A stretch of 64,000 bases of DNA from Chromobacterium sp. ATCC 53434 (GCF_002848345.1 NZ_CP025429.1:2790001-2854000); one strand, 5' to 3'. Shown: positions 45,996-56,494, counted from the stretch's first letter. Notes: generated by a model from the sequence alone, not told the origin. Numbers and translations: made by a program.

Positions 45996-46835
45996 ATGAG
46001 CAATGCCAGCCGCACAGTGGAACAGATCGTCAATGGACGCGAGGTATCGGACGGCGCCGGCGTGCGCCTGCTGCGGGTGCTGAACCAGCCGCAGCAGCGC
46101 CGGCTCGACCCCTTCCTGATGCTGGACGAATTCCGTTCCGACAATCCGGACGACTATATCGCCGGCTTCCCCAGCCATCCGCACCGCGGCTTCGAAACCG
46201 TGACCTATATGCTGGACGGCCGGATGCGCCACCGCGACAACGCCGGCAACGAGGGCCTGCTCGGCCCGGGCGGCCTGCAATGGATGACCGCCGGCCGCGG
46301 CATCGTCCACTCGGAGATTCCCGAGCAGCAGGACGGGTTGATGCACGGCTTCCAACTGTGGATCAACCTGCCCGCCGGCGACAAGATGACGGCGCCGGGC
46401 TATCGCGACATCCCGGCGGACGACATTCCGCAGTGGCGCGACGAGGCCGGCAACGCGATCAAGCTGCTGGCCGGCCGCTTCGGCGGCAGGACTGGGCCGG
46501 TGGAGCGGCCGCACACCGAACCGCTGTACCTGGACCTGGCGCTGCCGGCCGGCAATGCCGTCTGGCTGCCGCTGCCGGCCGGCCATCAGGCTTTCATCTA
46601 TCTGTACCAGGGCCGGCTGGATGCCGCCGGCAGCCCGGTGGCGGCGCGGCAGATGGCGGTGCTGGGCAATGACGGCGACGGGGTGGCGCTGATCAACGGC
46701 GACGCGGAAAGCCGGCTGCTGTTGCTGGCGGCGAAACCGCTGAACGAGCCCATCGTGCAATGGGGGCCGTTCGTGATGAACAGCCGGGAGCAGATAGAAG
46801 AGGCGATGGCGGACTACAGCGAAGGCAGGTTCTGA
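45996..46835 (+). CDS. pirin-like protein
   Basis: A 279-residue bicupin. The N-terminal cupin has the metal-site segments HPHRGFETVTYMLDG and HSEIPEQQDGLMHGFQLWINLP of the pirin family; the C-terminal cupin has fewer conserved residues. Some bacterial pirins have quercetinase activity or bind metabolic enzymes; the role here is open. Its 3' end overlaps that of the convergent receiver gene by 22 bp. Confidence 0.92.
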   Translation: MSNASRTVEQIVNGREVSDGAGVRLLRVLNQPQQRRLDPFLMLDEFRSDNPDDYIAGFPSHPHRGFETVTYMLDGRMRHRDNAGNEGLLGPGGLQWMTAGRGIVHSEIPEQQDGLMHGFQLWINLPAGDKMTAPGYRDIPADDIPQWRDEAGNAIKLLAGRFGGRTGPVERPHTEPLYLDLALPAGNAVWLPLPAGHQAFIYLYQGRLDAAGSPVAARQMAVLGNDGDGVALINGDAESRLLLLAAKPLNEPIVQWGPFVMNSREQIEEAMADYSEGRF

Positions 46836-47215
46836 TCGCCGCCCAGGCAGGCGTTTATCGTCTGCCTGAGCTCTTCCAGACGAAAGGGCTTGATCAGCAT
46901 GCCGTCCATGCCGGCGTCGCGGCAACGCTGTCTATCCTCGGTGAAGGCGCTGGCCGTCATCGCGACGATGCGCGGCTGGCGGGCCAGATCGCTGGCGCGG
47001 ATCAGCCGCGTCGCCTCCAATCCGCTCATCACCGGCAGCTGCACATCCATCAGGATCAGCCGGTAAGCGCCGACGCGCGCCATCTCCACCGCCTGCAACC
47101 CGTCTTCCGCCTGGTCGGCGGCCAATTCCAGCCACTCCAGCATCTGTTCCAGCAGCGCCCGGTTCAGGGGATTGTCTTCCACCAGCAATATGCTGGCTGT
47201 CTCGTCCGACGCCAT
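46814..47215 (-). CDS. stand-alone receiver (CheY-like) protein
   Basis: A 133-residue single REC domain: acidic pair in LLVEDNPLN, acceptor Asp in LMDVQLPVMSG, Thr in AMTASAF and Lys in IKPFRLEEL. It is most like the receiver of hybrid kinases, but there is no kinase beside it. The start at MASDETAS was chosen just before the first strand; an upstream ATG lies within the tpsA terminator. Confidence 0.88.
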   Translation of the reverse strand: MASDETASILLVEDNPLNRALLEQMLEWLELAADQAEDGLQAVEMARVGAYRLILMDVQLPVMSGLEATRLIRASDLARQPRIVAMTASAFTEDRQRCRDAGMDGMLIKPFRLEELRQTINACLGGDQNLPSL

Positions 47216-47230
47216 GCCTCCCCCGATATG

Positions 47231-47268
47231 AAAACGGCGGCGGCGCACTCCCGCCGCCGCCGCCGTCT
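47231..47268 (-). terminator. intrinsic terminator of tpsA
   Basis: A GC-only 12-bp stem of CGG/CCG repeats (47234-47245 and 47255-47266) followed by TTTTC on the minus strand, between the tpsA stop and the receiver gene. Confidence 0.75.
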
Positions 47269-47320
47269 TTCAGCATAGCCCAAGCGGACGACAGGCCAAG
47301 CCTGTCGTCCTTTTCCGCGC

Positions 47321-50300
47321 TCAGCCTCCCGACTTCACCGCGCCCGCGACGGTCTGGTCCTGGCCGTTGCGCTCGACATGGATCAGCGGCATCTGGCCGG
47401 AAGTCACATCCTTGACTGCCTGCTGCACGATGGCCGCCGGCGAACCGTCCAGCTTGACGCCGCCGCTGTCGGACTGGGTATGGGTCTGGATGTCGCTGGC
47501 CTCCACCTTGGCGTCGCCCAGGTTCACCTTGCCGCCGCTGGAGGCGATCTGGCCGCCGACCAGCTGCACCTTGCCGCCCACCGCCAGATTGATGCCGCCG
47601 TCGCCGTTGATGGCGCTGACGCTGCCCACACTGTTGTCCTTGTTGACGGCCACGTCGATGACACCGGACACCTGGGTGCCCTTGTCCTGCGGATTCAACA
47701 ACTTGTCCTTCAGCGTGGCGCCGGCCTGCTGGCGTGCGCCGTCGATCAGGCCCGGCTTGGCGTCGCCGGCCGGCTGGGCGCCCTGCAGCTTGTCGGCCGC
47801 GGCGTTGATCGCCTCAGTCGCCTTGTCCTTCGCCGCACCCGCCAGCGGGCCGGCCAGGCCGGCGGCCTGATCGACGACGCTGGGGTTCTTGGCGTCGGAA
47901 CGGCTGACGTTCAGGCCCACCTCCACATGGCTGCCGTTGTTGCGGTCCTGCTGGCTTTGCACGACGATATTGCCGCCGACGCTGCCGTCCACCTTGCCGC
48001 CGTTGATGTCGGCGCCGGCCAGCGTCAGCTGGCCGTCGGCCTTGACATTGACCTGGCCGGCCTTGACCACGGCGTTGGCATTGGCGAGCTTGTCCTGCTG
48101 GTCCACCTTGACGTCGAAGCCGCCACCCGCCTGGTAGGTCTTGCTGGCGCCGTCGGCCTTGGCCTGGCCGCTCGCGTCCTTGGCCACGCTGCTGTTGGCG
48201 CCGCCGCCCAGATTGGCGCTGGCGCTCCAGTCATTGCGCTGGCTGCCGTTCTGCGCCGACTGCAGATTGACGCCGCCGTTGTCGGCCGTCAGCTCCACCG
48301 TCTTGCCGGACAGCTGGCTGCCTTGCAGCGACACGGCCTTGTCGCCGGTGGCGCCGGCGCTAACGCTCAGCGCGCCGCCCGCCGTCGCCTGGGTGCCGGC
48401 CTGCGTGACACTGGACTCGTTCTGGCTGGACAGCTGGACGCCGCCGCCCACGTTGAAGCCCTGGCCGGACGCGTCCTTGCCCTTGCTGTTGCTGCCGCCG
48501 GCATTGACGTTGAAGCCCCAGCCGTTGCCGGTCTTGCTGTCGCTGCCGGTGGCGGCCTGCAGGCTGACCTTGCCGTCGGACTGCAGCTTGACGTCGCCGC
48601 CGCTGGAGAGGCTGCCGCCCTGCACGGTCAGGCCGTTGCCGGACGTCAGCGCGATGCCGCCGGCCGCCTGCACCGAACCGGTCGCCGCCTGGCTGGAGGC
48701 GGTCTGGCCCTGCTGGCTGTTCACCGCCAGATTGCCGCTGCCGCCGAGCTTGCTGCCGCCGTCGATCGGGCTGGTGCTGACGCCGACGCCAACCGACACG
48801 CCGACATTGCGCTGCTGGCTGCTGGCGGTGTTGTCGGCCTGGCTCAGGCTCAGCTTGCCGCCGGCCTGCACATTGGCCTGGCCGCCGCCGCCGTTGATGT
48901 TCACGCCCTGGTAGGACGCGTCGTTGTTGATCTGCACGCTGACGCCGCCGGTCGACAGGATGGAACCGGTCCCCGCGGTGCTGGACGCGCTCTGGCCGCT
49001 GACATAGCTGCCCTGGCCGCTGCCCTTGACGTTGACGTCCTGGCCGGTGGTCGTATAGACGCGCACGGTGGCGCTGCCTTCGCTGGCCTGGCTGCTCTGG
49101 CTCTGGGTATTGGCCGCCGCCGTCATTTGCTGGCTGTCGGCGCTGATGCTGACCGCGCCCTGGGTGGCCTGGTACTGGGTCGCCTGGTCCTTCAACGCGC
49201 CGCCGGCGGCCACATTGACCGAGGCGCCCGCGATGCTGGTGACCTGCGCCGTGCTGCTCTGGCTCTGCGATTTGGCGCTGCCACCGGTCGCGGCGATGTC
49301 CACGCCCAGATTGGCCGCGCCCAGGTTCGCCGCCTGAGCGGCCGCGCCGGACACATTGCCGCTGGCCACGCTGGTCCCGGCGTTGACGACCGGGCGGGTC
49401 AGGCCGCTGTAGTCGACATTGGCGCCGACGTCCACGCCCCAGTGGCTGCTGGTCTGCTGAGTGGACTGCTGGCTGATCGCCGCCTGGTTGCTGATATCGC
49501 CGGCGGCGATGCTGACCGCGCCGCTCGCCTGGATCTGGCTGCCCTGGTTCTGCACGCTGCCCATGCCGTTGCCGGCGGTGATGTCCAGCTTGCCGCCGGC
49601 CTTGACCGCGCTGGCCTGGGCGACGCTGCCGTCGACGACGATGCGGTTGCCGGTCTGGCCGAACTCGACGCCGGCGCCGGTCTTGTCCAGGCCGCCGGTC
49701 AGATACAGGCCGCCGCCGCTGACGGTGCCGGCCTTGTCGCTGTGGCTGGTGGCCTGCGCCGCGTTCAGGCTGACGTTCTGGCCGGACAGGCTGGCGTCGC
49801 CGCCGCTTTCCAGCTTGGAACCGCTCAGCGTCAGATCGTTGCCGGCCGCCAGCTTGACGCTGCCGCCGGCCAGTTGCGAGCCGGTCTGGCTCGTCTGGTC
49901 CAGCTGCTGCTCGGTGCTGCTGTGCTCCAGCCGCACGCCGCCGCGGTATTGCTTGTCGCCGGTCTCGGCGCCGACGCCGCGCAGCGCCAACTGGGTGTCG
50001 CTGGACTGGCTGTGCGTTTCCGCCGCCTGGCTGGCCACCTTGATGTCGCCGACCGCCTGGATGTTCAGCGCCTGCGCCGCCTTGAGCAGGCTGCCGGTCA
50101 CCGCCACGTCGCCGGCGGAGATCAGTTGCAGGTCGGCGTCGGACTTCAGCGCCGAGCCGACCGCGGTCTGTTGGCTGCTGCTGCCCTTGCTGGAACTGCT
50201 GGTGATGTTGAAGGCGGTGCCGCTGCGCTGATCGATGCGGGTCTGGCTCAGATCCAGCGCGCTGTCGATGACGACGCCGCCGGACTGGGTCTTGGCGTAG

Positions 50301-52126
50301 GCGCCTTGCGTACCCTTGGCCTGGCTGCCGTTGATCGCGATGCCGGCGTCGCCGTTGATGAACAGCTTGCCGCCGGCGTTGACCGCGCTGCCGGTGTTGA
50401 CGGTGGCGCTGCTGCTGTTGTTCTGGTTGCCGCCGCCGCCGATGCCGCCCCAATAGGTCTTGCCGTTCTGCGTGCTGCTGCCGTTGGCGCTGGTCTGCGC
50501 GGCCAGCATGGTCTTGCCCTGCGACGACAGGATGGCGTCGCCGCCGGCTTGCAGCACGGCGGCCTGGGCGTTGATGTCGCCGCTGGCGGTCACGCCCAGC
50601 GCGTTGCCGGCGCGCAGTTGAGCCTGCACCAGGCGCTGCTGGCTGCTGCTGTTGTTCCAGCTGCCGGTTTCCAGCGCCGCGCCATCGTTCTTGCGATTGC
50701 CGACGTCGCTGCTGGTATCGGTTTCGCTCAGCGCCGACAGCTGGACGCCGCCGGTGGCGCCCAGCTTCAGATTGTTGCCGGCCTGCACGCTGGCGCCGGC
50801 GACGGCGATGTCGCCGCCGGTCGCGACGACGGTCGCGTCGTGGCCGGCCTTGATCCGCGCCACCGACTGCTGCTGGGTCGTGCTGCTCTGTTCCTGGTTG
50901 TACGCCCAGGAATTCTTCCAGGCGTGGTCGCTGCTGCTGCTGCCGCTTTGCGCCAGCTGGCCGTCCAGATTGACGCTGGCGCCGGACAGCTGCACGTCCT
51001 GGCCCTGAATGTCGGCGGCGCCGACATGGGCGTTGCCGCTGGCGCTGACCGTCACGTTGTCGCCCTGCAGCGACGCGCGCTTGACGCTGGCCTCGGTCTT
51101 GCTGGACGTGCTGTTGCTCTCGCCGGTCTTCCAGATGAACCAGCTTTCGTCGTGCTTGCTGTCCTTGCCGGTCTCGCTGTCCACCCGGCCGGAAATGTCC
51201 ACGCTGGCGCCGCTCAGCGCCAGCTGCTTGCCCTTCAGCTGGGCGGCCTGCACCGACAAGGCGCCGGCCGAGCCGACGGTCAGTTCGTCGCCGCCGGCCA
51301 GATTGCCGCCGACATTGACGCCGGCGCCGGCCGCGGTGCTGACGATATTGATCCGGCCCGCCTGCATCGCGCCGAGGAAATAGCTGTCCAGCTTGCCGAC
51401 GCCATCCGGCGTCCTGGCGGTGGCCGTCACCTGGCCGCCGGCGTAGTCGACGGTATTGAAGCCGGCGCGGACGCGGATGGCGTCGGCGGCGGAGACATTG
51501 GCGCGCACGTCCAGCCGCGGCGCGATCAGGTCCAGCACATTGACGCCGGAAGCGCCGCCGCCGGAAATGCTCAGCGCGTTGCCGTTATTGGCGGCCTGCA
51601 GCGAGGCGATGGCGCCGTCCTGCAGATTGGCCGTGCCCACCAGCAGCGAGGCGCGGGGGGTATTGATGAAGCCGCACCCGTCGCAGGCGATGCCGTTCGG
51701 GTTGGCCAGCACGTAGTCGGCGGCCTTGCCGAACACTTCCTGCTTGCCCAAGAGCAGCGAGGGATTGCGGCTGACCACCTCGTTCAGGATCACGCTGGCC
51801 TGGTTGCCGCCGAGCTGGGCGTTGGCGCCGAGCTGGCCCGCCAGTTGCGACTGGCCGGCCTGCAGCGCGTTGTTGAACACCGCGCCGGGCTTGCCGACGT
51901 TGAAATCCTGGTACTGGTTGACCGACACGCCGGCCGCCGTCGGCGCGACGATGTTGATCACCTGGGCGCCGTTGCCGGCGGTGGAAATCTGCGGCTGCGC
52001 GCCGCTGCCGCCGGCGGCCGAGATGCCGCCCGCCGAAACCGCCTCAGCCACCACGAAAGCCAGCGTCAGCGCCGCGGCCACCCTGCCCGTCGTCGACAGG
52101 CCGAACCTTGTTTTTCTCATCATCAT
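47321..52126 (-). CDS. two-partner secretion exoprotein (filamentous-hemagglutinin type adhesin)
   Basis: A 1601-residue TpsA. The signal peptide contains TLAFVVAEAVSAGG; the N-terminal TPS domain (to about residue 250) has INIVAPTAAGVSVNQYQDFNVGKPGAVFNN and ANPNGIACDGCGFINTPR. The rest is a long chain of glycine/serine-rich repeats (GQSVxLxAxGDVxVxGSxLxAGxx) predicted to form a beta helix. The C-terminus has no VENN motif or recognisable toxin domain, so it looks like an adhesin rather than a contact-dependent inhibition toxin. One of three consecutive ATGs (52126, 52123, 52120) is the start; a GAGGG site lies just upstream. Confidence 0.92.
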   Translation of the reverse strand: MMMRKTRFGLSTTGRVAAALTLAFVVAEAVSAGGISAAGGSGAQPQISTAGNGAQVINIVAPTAAGVSVNQYQDFNVGKPGAVFNNALQAGQSQLAGQLGANAQLGGNQASVILNEVVSRNPSLLLGKQEVFGKAADYVLANPNGIACDGCGFINTPRASLLVGTANLQDGAIASLQAANNGNALSISGGGASGVNVLDLIAPRLDVRANVSAADAIRVRAGFNTVDYAGGQVTATARTPDGVGKLDSYFLGAMQAGRINIVSTAAGAGVNVGGNLAGGDELTVGSAGALSVQAAQLKGKQLALSGASVDISGRVDSETGKDSKHDESWFIWKTGESNSTSSKTEASVKRASLQGDNVTVSASGNAHVGAADIQGQDVQLSGASVNLDGQLAQSGSSSSDHAWKNSWAYNQEQSSTTQQQSVARIKAGHDATVVATGGDIAVAGASVQAGNNLKLGATGGVQLSALSETDTSSDVGNRKNDGAALETGSWNNSSSQQRLVQAQLRAGNALGVTASGDINAQAAVLQAGGDAILSSQGKTMLAAQTSANGSSTQNGKTYWGGIGGGGNQNNSSSATVNTGSAVNAGGKLFINGDAGIAINGSQAKGTQGAYAKTQSGGVVIDSALDLSQTRIDQRSGTAFNITSSSSKGSSSQQTAVGSALKSDADLQLISAGDVAVTGSLLKAAQALNIQAVGDIKVASQAAETHSQSSDTQLALRGVGAETGDKQYRGGVRLEHSSTEQQLDQTSQTGSQLAGGSVKLAAGNDLTLSGSKLESGGDASLSGQNVSLNAAQATSHSDKAGTVSGGGLYLTGGLDKTGAGVEFGQTGNRIVVDGSVAQASAVKAGGKLDITAGNGMGSVQNQGSQIQASGAVSIAAGDISNQAAISQQSTQQTSSHWGVDVGANVDYSGLTRPVVNAGTSVASGNVSGAAAQAANLGAANLGVDIAATGGSAKSQSQSSTAQVTSIAGASVNVAAGGALKDQATQYQATQGAVSISADSQQMTAAANTQSQSSQASEGSATVRVYTTTGQDVNVKGSGQGSYVSGQSASSTAGTGSILSTGGVSVQINNDASYQGVNINGGGGQANVQAGGKLSLSQADNTASSQQRNVGVSVGVGVSTSPIDGGSKLGGSGNLAVNSQQGQTASSQAATGSVQAAGGIALTSGNGLTVQGGSLSSGGDVKLQSDGKVSLQAATGSDSKTGNGWGFNVNAGGSNSKGKDASGQGFNVGGGVQLSSQNESSVTQAGTQATAGGALSVSAGATGDKAVSLQGSQLSGKTVELTADNGGVNLQSAQNGSQRNDWSASANLGGGANSSVAKDASGQAKADGASKTYQAGGGFDVKVDQQDKLANANAVVKAGQVNVKADGQLTLAGADINGGKVDGSVGGNIVVQSQQDRNNGSHVEVGLNVSRSDAKNPSVVDQAAGLAGPLAGAAKDKATEAINAAADKLQGAQPAGDAKPGLIDGARQQAGATLKDKLLNPQDKGTQVSGVIDVAVNKDNSVGSVSAINGDGGINLAVGGKVQLVGGQIASSGGKVNLGDAKVEASDIQTHTQSDSGGVKLDGSPAAIVQQAVKDVTSGQMPLIHVERNGQDQTVAGAVKSGG

Positions 52127-52283
52127 TGCCCTCGAATCCAACATCGTGCGCCGCGTTTATCGGTCGCGGCCTATTCAAACAATTGTTTGATTTGGAATCT
52201 AAGGCTTTTTTTAAATCAATTCAATTGAAATGCTTTTTTACAATGATGTGAATTTTATTTTCGTTTCATTTACAACACAGCAC

Positions 52284-53951
52284 TCACCACTGCCAGTTCA
52301 ACCGGGCGAACAGGATGTGGCCCTCCGGGACCCAGCCCGACGGCTGGCGCAGCGGCCGGCTGTAATCCAGGTCCAGCGTCAGGCCCCCGCGCGCCAGCGC
52401 GACGCCGACATCGGCGCCGGCGATGTCCTGCCAGGTTTCGCCGCCGCCGCGCATCAGCGCGCGGCCGCCGTCCAGCCCCAGCCGCGGCGTCACGCTGAAA
52501 CCGCCGTATTGCAGACGCTTCGACAGCGTGTTGCGCCAGTACCAGCCGGTTTCCGCCGCCAGCGAATTATTGCGGAAGCCGCGCACCGCGCTGCCGTCGG
52601 CGATATCCAGCTGCTCGACGCCCGGCAGCGGATCGCGGCTGGCCTGGCCGGCCAGCGAACTTTGCAACTGGTACGGCCCTCCGGGCAAGCGCAGCGCGCC
52701 GTACCAGCTGACGCCTAGCTTGAGCTTGAGGAACTGCGGATTGGGCAGGCCGGGGAAACGGCCGTCCTGCGCGTCGGCGCCCAGCCAGCGGGTGCCGCGC
52801 TGCAGGCTGCCGTCCAGCTGCAACAGCCCCCCAGGCAGGATCAACATCTGCGACAGCCCGCCCTCCAGCACCGTCAGGCTGGGGCTGCTGATCGCCAGTT
52901 GGGCATCCTGGAAATAGTTTCGCACCCGCTTTTGCGTCAGCTGCAGCTCGGCGCTGAGGATATGGCCCTGGTCGCGCGCCAGCACCCTGTCCAGCCTCAC
53001 GCCGCCCTGGGCGGTATCGCCGGACAATTCGATCGTGCCGAACGGCAGCCGCTGCGGATTCAGGTAGTCGGCCCGGCTGGCGAAAGCGCTGAAAGTCCAG
53101 TAGCCGTAAGGCAGCGAGTAGAACAGCGACTCGCTGCGGCTGTGGCGCAGCGACGGCTTGTCGGTGGTGGTCTGCGCCGACAGGCTGAGAAAATCGGACC
53201 AGCCGGCGGCATTGTCCCAGTTCAGGCTGGCGCCGGCCTGGGTCCGACCGGTGCCGGCGCGTCCGGCATTGTCCAGCGACAAGGCGCCGGAAAAGCGCGA
53301 ATCCGGTTGATTGTGCAGTTGCAGGACGGACTCGCCGGTCGCTTCGCCGGGCAGCACGTCCACCGTGACGTGGTTGGAGCGCAGCCGATTGGCCTGGTCC
53401 AGGCCCTGGTCCAGGTCGCGGACATTCAGCGGCGCGCCCGTCATGCCGGGAAACAGGTTGCCGGGCCGCGGCGCGGCGGCGTCGGCGCCGATCGCCGCCA
53501 CCCTGCCCTCCTCCACCTGCAGCGTCAGCACGCCGCGCGCGTCCGGCCCGCGGGCCAGCACCCGCGCCGCGATATAGCCGCGGCTCAGATATAGCGCGGT
53601 CAAGGCGCGGCTGAAGCGGTTCAGCTCGGCCACGTCCAGACAATCGCCGCGGGGCAGGCCCAGCGCCGCCACCTCGCCGCGGCTCAGCAGCGTGATGCCG
53701 GCCAATCGCAGGCCGGCGACCGGCAGGCAGGCCTCGCCGGACAGCGGCGGCGGCGCCTCGACGGGCGCGGCGCTGGGACCGCTCTCGATCTGGCGCAGCT
53801 TCTGCTGGCGGATCAACTCGTCGAAACGCCGGTCGCTGTCCTGCAACTGGCGGCGGGCGTCACCGCCCAACAGGTCCGGCGACGGCGGCTCGGCCAGGCT
53901 ATGCTGCGCCAGCGACAGCGCCGCCATTGCCGCTATGGGAAAATATTTCAT
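52284..53951 (-). CDS. two-partner secretion transporter (TpsB, FhaC/ShlB family)
   Basis: A 555-residue outer-membrane protein. A signal peptide precedes two POTRA-like domains (about residues 65-210, with LTALYLSRGYIAARVLA) and a 16-strand barrel containing PDSRFSGALSLDNAGR and the conserved VRGF motif in SAVRGFRNNSLAAETGWYWRN. It exports the adhesin encoded directly downstream. The order B-before-A is one of the two standard arrangements. A 157-bp AT-rich gap separates the two genes. Confidence 0.93.
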   Translation of the reverse strand: MKYFPIAAMAALSLAQHSLAEPPSPDLLGGDARRQLQDSDRRFDELIRQQKLRQIESGPSAAPVEAPPPLSGEACLPVAGLRLAGITLLSRGEVAALGLPRGDCLDVAELNRFSRALTALYLSRGYIAARVLARGPDARGVLTLQVEEGRVAAIGADAAAPRPGNLFPGMTGAPLNVRDLDQGLDQANRLRSNHVTVDVLPGEATGESVLQLHNQPDSRFSGALSLDNAGRAGTGRTQAGASLNWDNAAGWSDFLSLSAQTTTDKPSLRHSRSESLFYSLPYGYWTFSAFASRADYLNPQRLPFGTIELSGDTAQGGVRLDRVLARDQGHILSAELQLTQKRVRNYFQDAQLAISSPSLTVLEGGLSQMLILPGGLLQLDGSLQRGTRWLGADAQDGRFPGLPNPQFLKLKLGVSWYGALRLPGGPYQLQSSLAGQASRDPLPGVEQLDIADGSAVRGFRNNSLAAETGWYWRNTLSKRLQYGGFSVTPRLGLDGGRALMRGGGETWQDIAGADVGVALARGGLTLDLDYSRPLRQPSGWVPEGHILFARLNWQW

Positions 53952-54060
53952 CGTTGTTCTATCGCGCAGCGCGTCTGCCGACCATCGGCGGATTGAGTCA
54001 ATAAGCGCGGCAGATTAAAGCACATTTGAATATGCCGGCCCAAGTCCCGTCGCCGCGGGC

Positions 54061-54086
54061 AAAACAAAAGCCCGGCGATGCCGGGC
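54061..54086 (-). terminator. intrinsic terminator of dadX
   Basis: On the minus strand a 7-bp GCCCGGC/GCCGGGC stem with a three-base loop is followed by TTTTGTTTT. Confidence 0.8.
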
Positions 54087-54112
54087 CTGTACTTAGCCGC
54101 GCGAACCCGCGC

Positions 54113-55183
54113 TCAGCGGTAGTGGAAATGCGCGCGCTTGACGTTGCACAGCAGTTCGTAGCCTATGGTGCCGGCATGCGCCGCCACCTCGTTGACCGAT
54201 ACCGCCTCGCCCCACAGCTCCACCTCGCTGCCGACGCCGGCCTGGGGCAGGTCGGTCAGGTCCACCGTCAGCATGTCCATCGACACCCGGCCGATCAAGC
54301 GCGAGCGATGGCCATCGATCAGCACCGGACTGCCGGTGGACGCGCGGCGCGGATAGCCGTCGGCATAGCCGCAGGCCACCAGGCCGACCCGGGTCGGGCG
54401 CTCGGTGACGAAGTTGTCGCCGTAGCCTATCGGCTCGCCGGCGGCCAGCTCGCGCACGCCGAACACCTTGCTGGAAAAACGCATCACCGGACGCAGCGCC
54501 TCGCCCTGCCCGCAACCGGCCGGCAGCGGCGTCACGCCGTACAGCGCGATGCCGACGCGGCCCCAGTTGCGCTGCGCGCGCGGATGGCACAGGATGCCGG
54601 CCGAGTTGGCGACCGACTCGTCGCCGGCCGGCAGGCCCTTCACCGCGGCGTCGAAAGTCTCCAGCTGGGCGAAGGTCATCGGGACCTCAGGCTCGTCGGC
54701 GCGGGCGAAATGGGTCATCTTGGTGATGCTGCCCACCTTGCCGCTGGCCTCCAGCCTGTGCCAGGCCGCATGGTAGTTTTCCGGCAGAAAGCCCTCGCGG
54801 TGCATGCCGGAATCCAGCATCAGCCAGACATTGAACGGGCGGGACGGATTCGCCCGCTCCACCATGCGCAGCTGTTCCTCGCTGGCCACGGCCATCCACA
54901 GGCCGTGCTGGTCCACCGCCTCCAGCTCCTCGGCCTCGAACACGCCCTCCAGCAACAGGATGGGCTTGGCGATGCCGGCGGCGCGCAGCTCCAGCGCCTC
55001 CTCCAGGCAGGCGACGGCGAAACCGTCGGCGATGTCGGCCAACGCCAGCCCGCAGCGCGCCGCGCCGTGGCCGTAGCCGTTGGCCTTCAGCACCGCCAGC
55101 GTCTTGTCGCCGTGGGCGGCGCGCGCCAGCTGATAGTTGTGGCGCAGATGATCCAGCCGTATCGTCGCGATCAACGGACGCAT
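54113..55183 (-). CDS. dadX: alanine racemase, catabolic type
   Basis: A 356-residue PLP enzyme interconverting L- and D-alanine. The PLP Lys is in LAVLKANGYGHGA and the second catalytic Tyr in IGYGDNF; MDMLTVDLT and GYADGYPR are family motifs. Named DadX rather than Alr because it lies 3 bp after dadA, in the catabolic operon where racemised D-alanine is oxidised. Confidence 0.95.
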   Translation of the reverse strand: MRPLIATIRLDHLRHNYQLARAAHGDKTLAVLKANGYGHGAARCGLALADIADGFAVACLEEALELRAAGIAKPILLLEGVFEAEELEAVDQHGLWMAVASEEQLRMVERANPSRPFNVWLMLDSGMHREGFLPENYHAAWHRLEASGKVGSITKMTHFARADEPEVPMTFAQLETFDAAVKGLPAGDESVANSAGILCHPRAQRNWGRVGIALYGVTPLPAGCGQGEALRPVMRFSSKVFGVRELAAGEPIGYGDNFVTERPTRVGLVACGYADGYPRRASTGSPVLIDGHRSRLIGRVSMDMLTVDLTDLPQAGVGSEVELWGEAVSVNEVAAHAGTIGYELLCNVKRAHFHYR

Positions 55184-55186
55184 GCT

Positions 55187-56494
55187 TCAGGCCCCTTGCA
55201 CCGCCGGGCGGATCACCGGCACCACCAGGGTTTCGCCTTGTTTGGCGTAGCGCTGCATCGACAAGCCGTCGACGCTGATTTCCGGCTTGACGCCGGTGAT
55301 CAGGTCGGCCAGCACCTTGCCGGAGCCGGCGCACATGGTCCAGCCCAGTGTGCCGTGGCCGGTGTTCAGCGACAGATTGGCGAAGCGGGTGCCGCCGACG
55401 ATGGGGGTGCCGTCCGGCGTCATCGGGCGCAGGCCGGTCCAGAACGAGGCCGCCGGAATGTCGCCGCCGTTCGGGTACAGATCGCCGACCACCATTTCCA
55501 GCGTTTCGCGACGGCGCGGGTTCAAGCCCAGATTGTAGCCGGACAGCTCGGCCATGCCGCCTACGCGGATGCGGTCGTCGAAACGGGTGATCGCCACCTT
55601 GTAGGTCTCGTCCAGAATCGTCGAGGTCGGCGCGCCGGCCGGGTTGGTGATCGGCACCGTCAGCGAGTAGCCCTTGACCGGGTAGACCGGGATGTCCACG
55701 CCCAGCGTCTTCAGCAGATCGCGCGAGTAGCTGCCCATCGCCACCACATAGTGGTCGGCGCGCAGCGTTTCGTCGCCGACGCGGACGCCGGTGACGCGCT
55801 TGCCGTCGCTTTCTATCGCGTCGACGCTGACGCCGAAGCGGAATTCGACGCCCTTCGCGCGCGCCAGCTCGGCCAGGCGGCTGGTGAACAGATTGCAGTC
55901 GCCGGTTTCATCATTGGGCAGCTGCAGGCCGCCGGCCAGCTTGTGCTTGACCGCGGCCAGCGCCGGCTCGACGCGGGCGCAGCCGTCCGGGTCCAGCACA
56001 TTGAAATCGACGCCGCACTCGCGCAGCACGGCGATGTCCTTGGCCATGCCCTCCACCTGGGCCTGGCTGCGCAGCAACTGCAGCGTGCCGCCCTGGCGGC
56101 CCTCATATTCAAGGCCGGTCTCGGCGCGCAACTCCTTGATCTTGTCGCGGCTGTATTCGGCCAGTCGCATCATGCGGCCCTTATTGACGGCATAGGCCTT
56201 CTCGTTGCAGTTGGCCAGCATTTTGGCGATCCACTGCAGCTGGTACAGGCTGCCGTCCGGCGTGATGGCCAGCGGCGCGTGGCGCTGGAACATCCACTTC
56301 AGCCCTTTCAACGGAATGCCGGGCGCGGCCCACGGCGCCGAGTAGCCCGGCGAGATCTGGCCGGCGTTGCCGAAACTGGTTTCCAGCGCCACGCCGTCCT
56401 GACGTTCCAGCACCGTCACCTGGCAGCCCGCCTTGGCCAGATACCACGCGGTGGACACGCCCAGAACGCCGCCACCCAGCACGATTACCTTCAT
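55187..56494 (-). CDS. dadA: D-amino acid dehydrogenase small subunit
   Basis: A 435-residue membrane-associated flavoenzyme that oxidises D-alanine to pyruvate and passes electrons to the respiratory chain. It starts with the FAD fold [44 protein letters not shown] and the C-terminal [18 protein letters not shown] segments are typical of DadA. The start at 56494 follows a GGAGACGGA site; the longer frame reads into the promoter region. First gene of the dadA-dadX operon, divergent from lrp. Confidence 0.96.
   Translation of the reverse strand: MKVIVLGGGVLGVSTAWYLAKAGCQVTVLERQDGVALETSFGNAGQISPGYSAPWAAPGIPLKGLKWMFQRHAPLAITPDGSLYQLQWIAKMLANCNEKAYAVNKGRMMRLAEYSRDKIKELRAETGLEYEGRQGGTLQLLRSQAQVEGMAKDIAVLRECGVDFNVLDPDGCARVEPALAAVKHKLAGGLQLPNDETGDCNLFTSRLAELARAKGVEFRFGVSVDAIESDGKRVTGVRVGDETLRADHYVVAMGSYSRDLLKTLGVDIPVYPVKGYSLTVPITNPAGAPTSTILDETYKVAITRFDDRIRVGGMAELSGYNLGLNPRRRETLEMVVGDLYPNGGDIPAASFWTGLRPMTPDGTPIVGGTRFANLSLNTGHGTLGWTMCAGSGKVLADLITGVKPEISVDGLSMQRYAKQGETLVVPVIRPAVQGA

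Noticed and set aside
47321..48400. CdiA-type contact-dependent inhibition system
   Set aside because: No VENN motif, no toxin-like C-terminus and no immunity gene between tpsA and the receiver gene.
47378..52228. A continuous open frame of about 1600 codons opposite tpsA
   Set aside because: It is the antisense shadow of a repetitive GC-rich gene; its translation is Ala/Leu/Gly/His-rich without any domain, while the other strand has a clear TPS adhesin.
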